A stretch of DNA of 5,954 bases, taken from positions 1 through 5,954 of the forward strand of contig CAZEDU010000189.1 in assembly GCA_964511185.1 (NCBI GenBank), in the 5' to 3' direction. The notes under the pieces were generated by a model. The model made no database searches. It was not told the DNA's origin and worked only from the letters and a program-made list of their open reading frames with translations. A program made the translations under genes and the position numbers. Below, piece by piece: positions 5,315-5,954 of this stretch. Source of the stretch: CAZEDU01 sp964511185 (GTDB lineage Bacteria; Myxococcota; Myxococcia; Myxococcales; Myxococcaceae). Each line of letters starts with the position of its first letter. The first letter of the stretch is position 1.

Positions 5315-5954
5315 ATGACCCTGACCCTCGCTCTCACCGTCGCCTTGTCGGCCGCGCCGGCGCCCTCGCAGCAGTTCCTCAAGGAGCGCTTCGGCAACCA
5401 CGCCGTCGCGCAGCTTCAGGCGCCCGGGTTCGCGTCGCTCTCCAAGGCGAACAAGAAGGTCGCCTGGTACCTCACGCTGGCCGGCCACGCGGGCGAGACC
5501 ATCGCGTACGACCAGCTCGGCTGGAGCGCGGTCTCGCTCAAGCGGCTGCTCGAGGGCATCTACCTCTTCGGGCTCGAGGGCAACGACGCGCCGGGCGGCT
5601 TCGACCGGCGCTTCACCGAATACCTGAAGAAGTTCTACGGCCACGTCGGCAACCATGACCACGTCACCGGCCAGAAGTTCGCACCCGAGCTGACGCCCGA
5701 CGAGCTCGAGGCCGCCGCGCTGCGCGCGTTCCACGCCGGCGCGCCGTTCGAGGTGAAAGACGAAGAGGCGCTCCAGGCGTGGGTGCGCGAGCTCAAGCCC
5801 ACCGTCTTCGACCTGGCGTTCGAGCCGCAGCTCACGTCCAAGGCGCCGCCGGCGGGCAAGGACATCCTCACCGCGTCGGCCAACACCGCGTATGGCCGCG
5901 ACGTCACGCTTCAAGACCTGGAGGGCTTCACCGAGAAGAACGCGCTCAACGCGC
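5315..5954 (+). CDS. dipeptidyl-peptidase III-like (M49) metallopeptidase, N-terminal part
   Basis: The first 213 residues of a gene that runs off the right edge. M49 enzymes are zinc exopeptidases that release dipeptides from short peptides. Matches to the N-terminal half of DPP III appear in order: FASLSKANKKVAWYLTLAGHAGETI (39-63), like the helix before the lobe core; FTEYLKKFYGHVGNHDHVTGQKFAPELTPDELE (100-132), matching the human YSNMGNYKSFGDTKFVPNLP segment; and TASANTAYGRDVTLQDLEGF (186-205), like SGNCTMEDAKLAQDFL. The zinc motif HExxGH lies in the missing C-terminal part, so activity cannot be judged. Residues 1-17, MTLTLALTVALSAAPAP, look like a short signal peptide ending near Ala-Pro-Ala, suggesting export, but the n-region has no positive charge. 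No Shine-Dalgarno precedes ATG 5315. The frame is also open back to an ATG at 5222, which would add 31 residues with several Arg. Confidence 0.8.
   Translation, partial: MTLTLALTVALSAAPAPSQQFLKERFGNHAVAQLQAPGFASLSKANKKVAWYLTLAGHAGETIAYDQLGWSAVSLKRLLEGIYLFGLEGNDAPGGFDRRFTEYLKKFYGHVGNHDHVTGQKFAPELTPDELEAAALRAFHAGAPFEVKDEEALQAWVRELKPTVFDLAFEPQLTSKAPPAGKDILTASANTAYGRDVTLQDLEGFTEKNALNA

Noticed and set aside
5252..5914. 220-residue minus-strand open frame
   Set aside because: Antisense to the M49 peptidase, whose frame matches DPP III segments in the right order.

Overview
The window is GC-rich bacterial chromosomal DNA, tightly packed, with several GTG starts and strong G/C preference at third codon positions. 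The gene types fit a myxobacterium or close relative (Myxococcota): a cysteine-rich lipoprotein with Dickkopf-like repeats, a small TPR protein, a knob protein with a histone-H1-like tail, and a secreted-type M49 peptidase. That assignment is inferred from gene content and composition; no rRNA or other taxonomic marker is present.

From left to right: (1) the 5' two-thirds or so of atpD (F1 ATP synthase beta) on the minus strand, cut by the left edge; (2) a 184-bp divergent promoter region; (3) two plus-strand genes, a TPR protein and a cysteine-rich lipoprotein, probably co-transcribed; (4) complete atpG (F1 gamma) on the minus strand, ending 8 bp from the lipoprotein stop; (5) a 45-bp divergent promoter region; (6) a plus-strand SanA/YdcF-like (DUF218) membrane protein; (7) a minus-strand SMI1/KNR4-like protein with an extremely basic Lys/Ala tail; (8) a 190-bp divergent intergenic region; (9) the N-terminal part of an M49 dipeptidyl-peptidase III-like gene on the plus strand, cut by the right edge.

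The most notable feature is the layout of the ATP synthase genes. In most bacteria atpA-atpG-atpD-atpC are contiguous and co-transcribed. Here atpG has an opposite-strand gene on each side, and a two-gene plus-strand cassette separates it from atpD. Each atp gene must therefore have its own promoter. Both upstream regions contain a similar sigma-70-type candidate (TTGACC, 17-bp spacer, then TAGGTT for atpD or TATAGG for atpG), which could keep expression of the two subunits matched. The atpG candidate lies so close to the ATG that its mRNA would be almost leaderless. The same TATA core reads as a -10 element in both directions.

No mobile element, CRISPR array, tRNA or rRNA was seen. I found no convincing new multi-gene defence or biosynthetic system. 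The points worth following are the split atp locus and its promoters, the SMI1-like/H1-tail fusion, and the TPR plus cysteine-rich lipoprotein pair.
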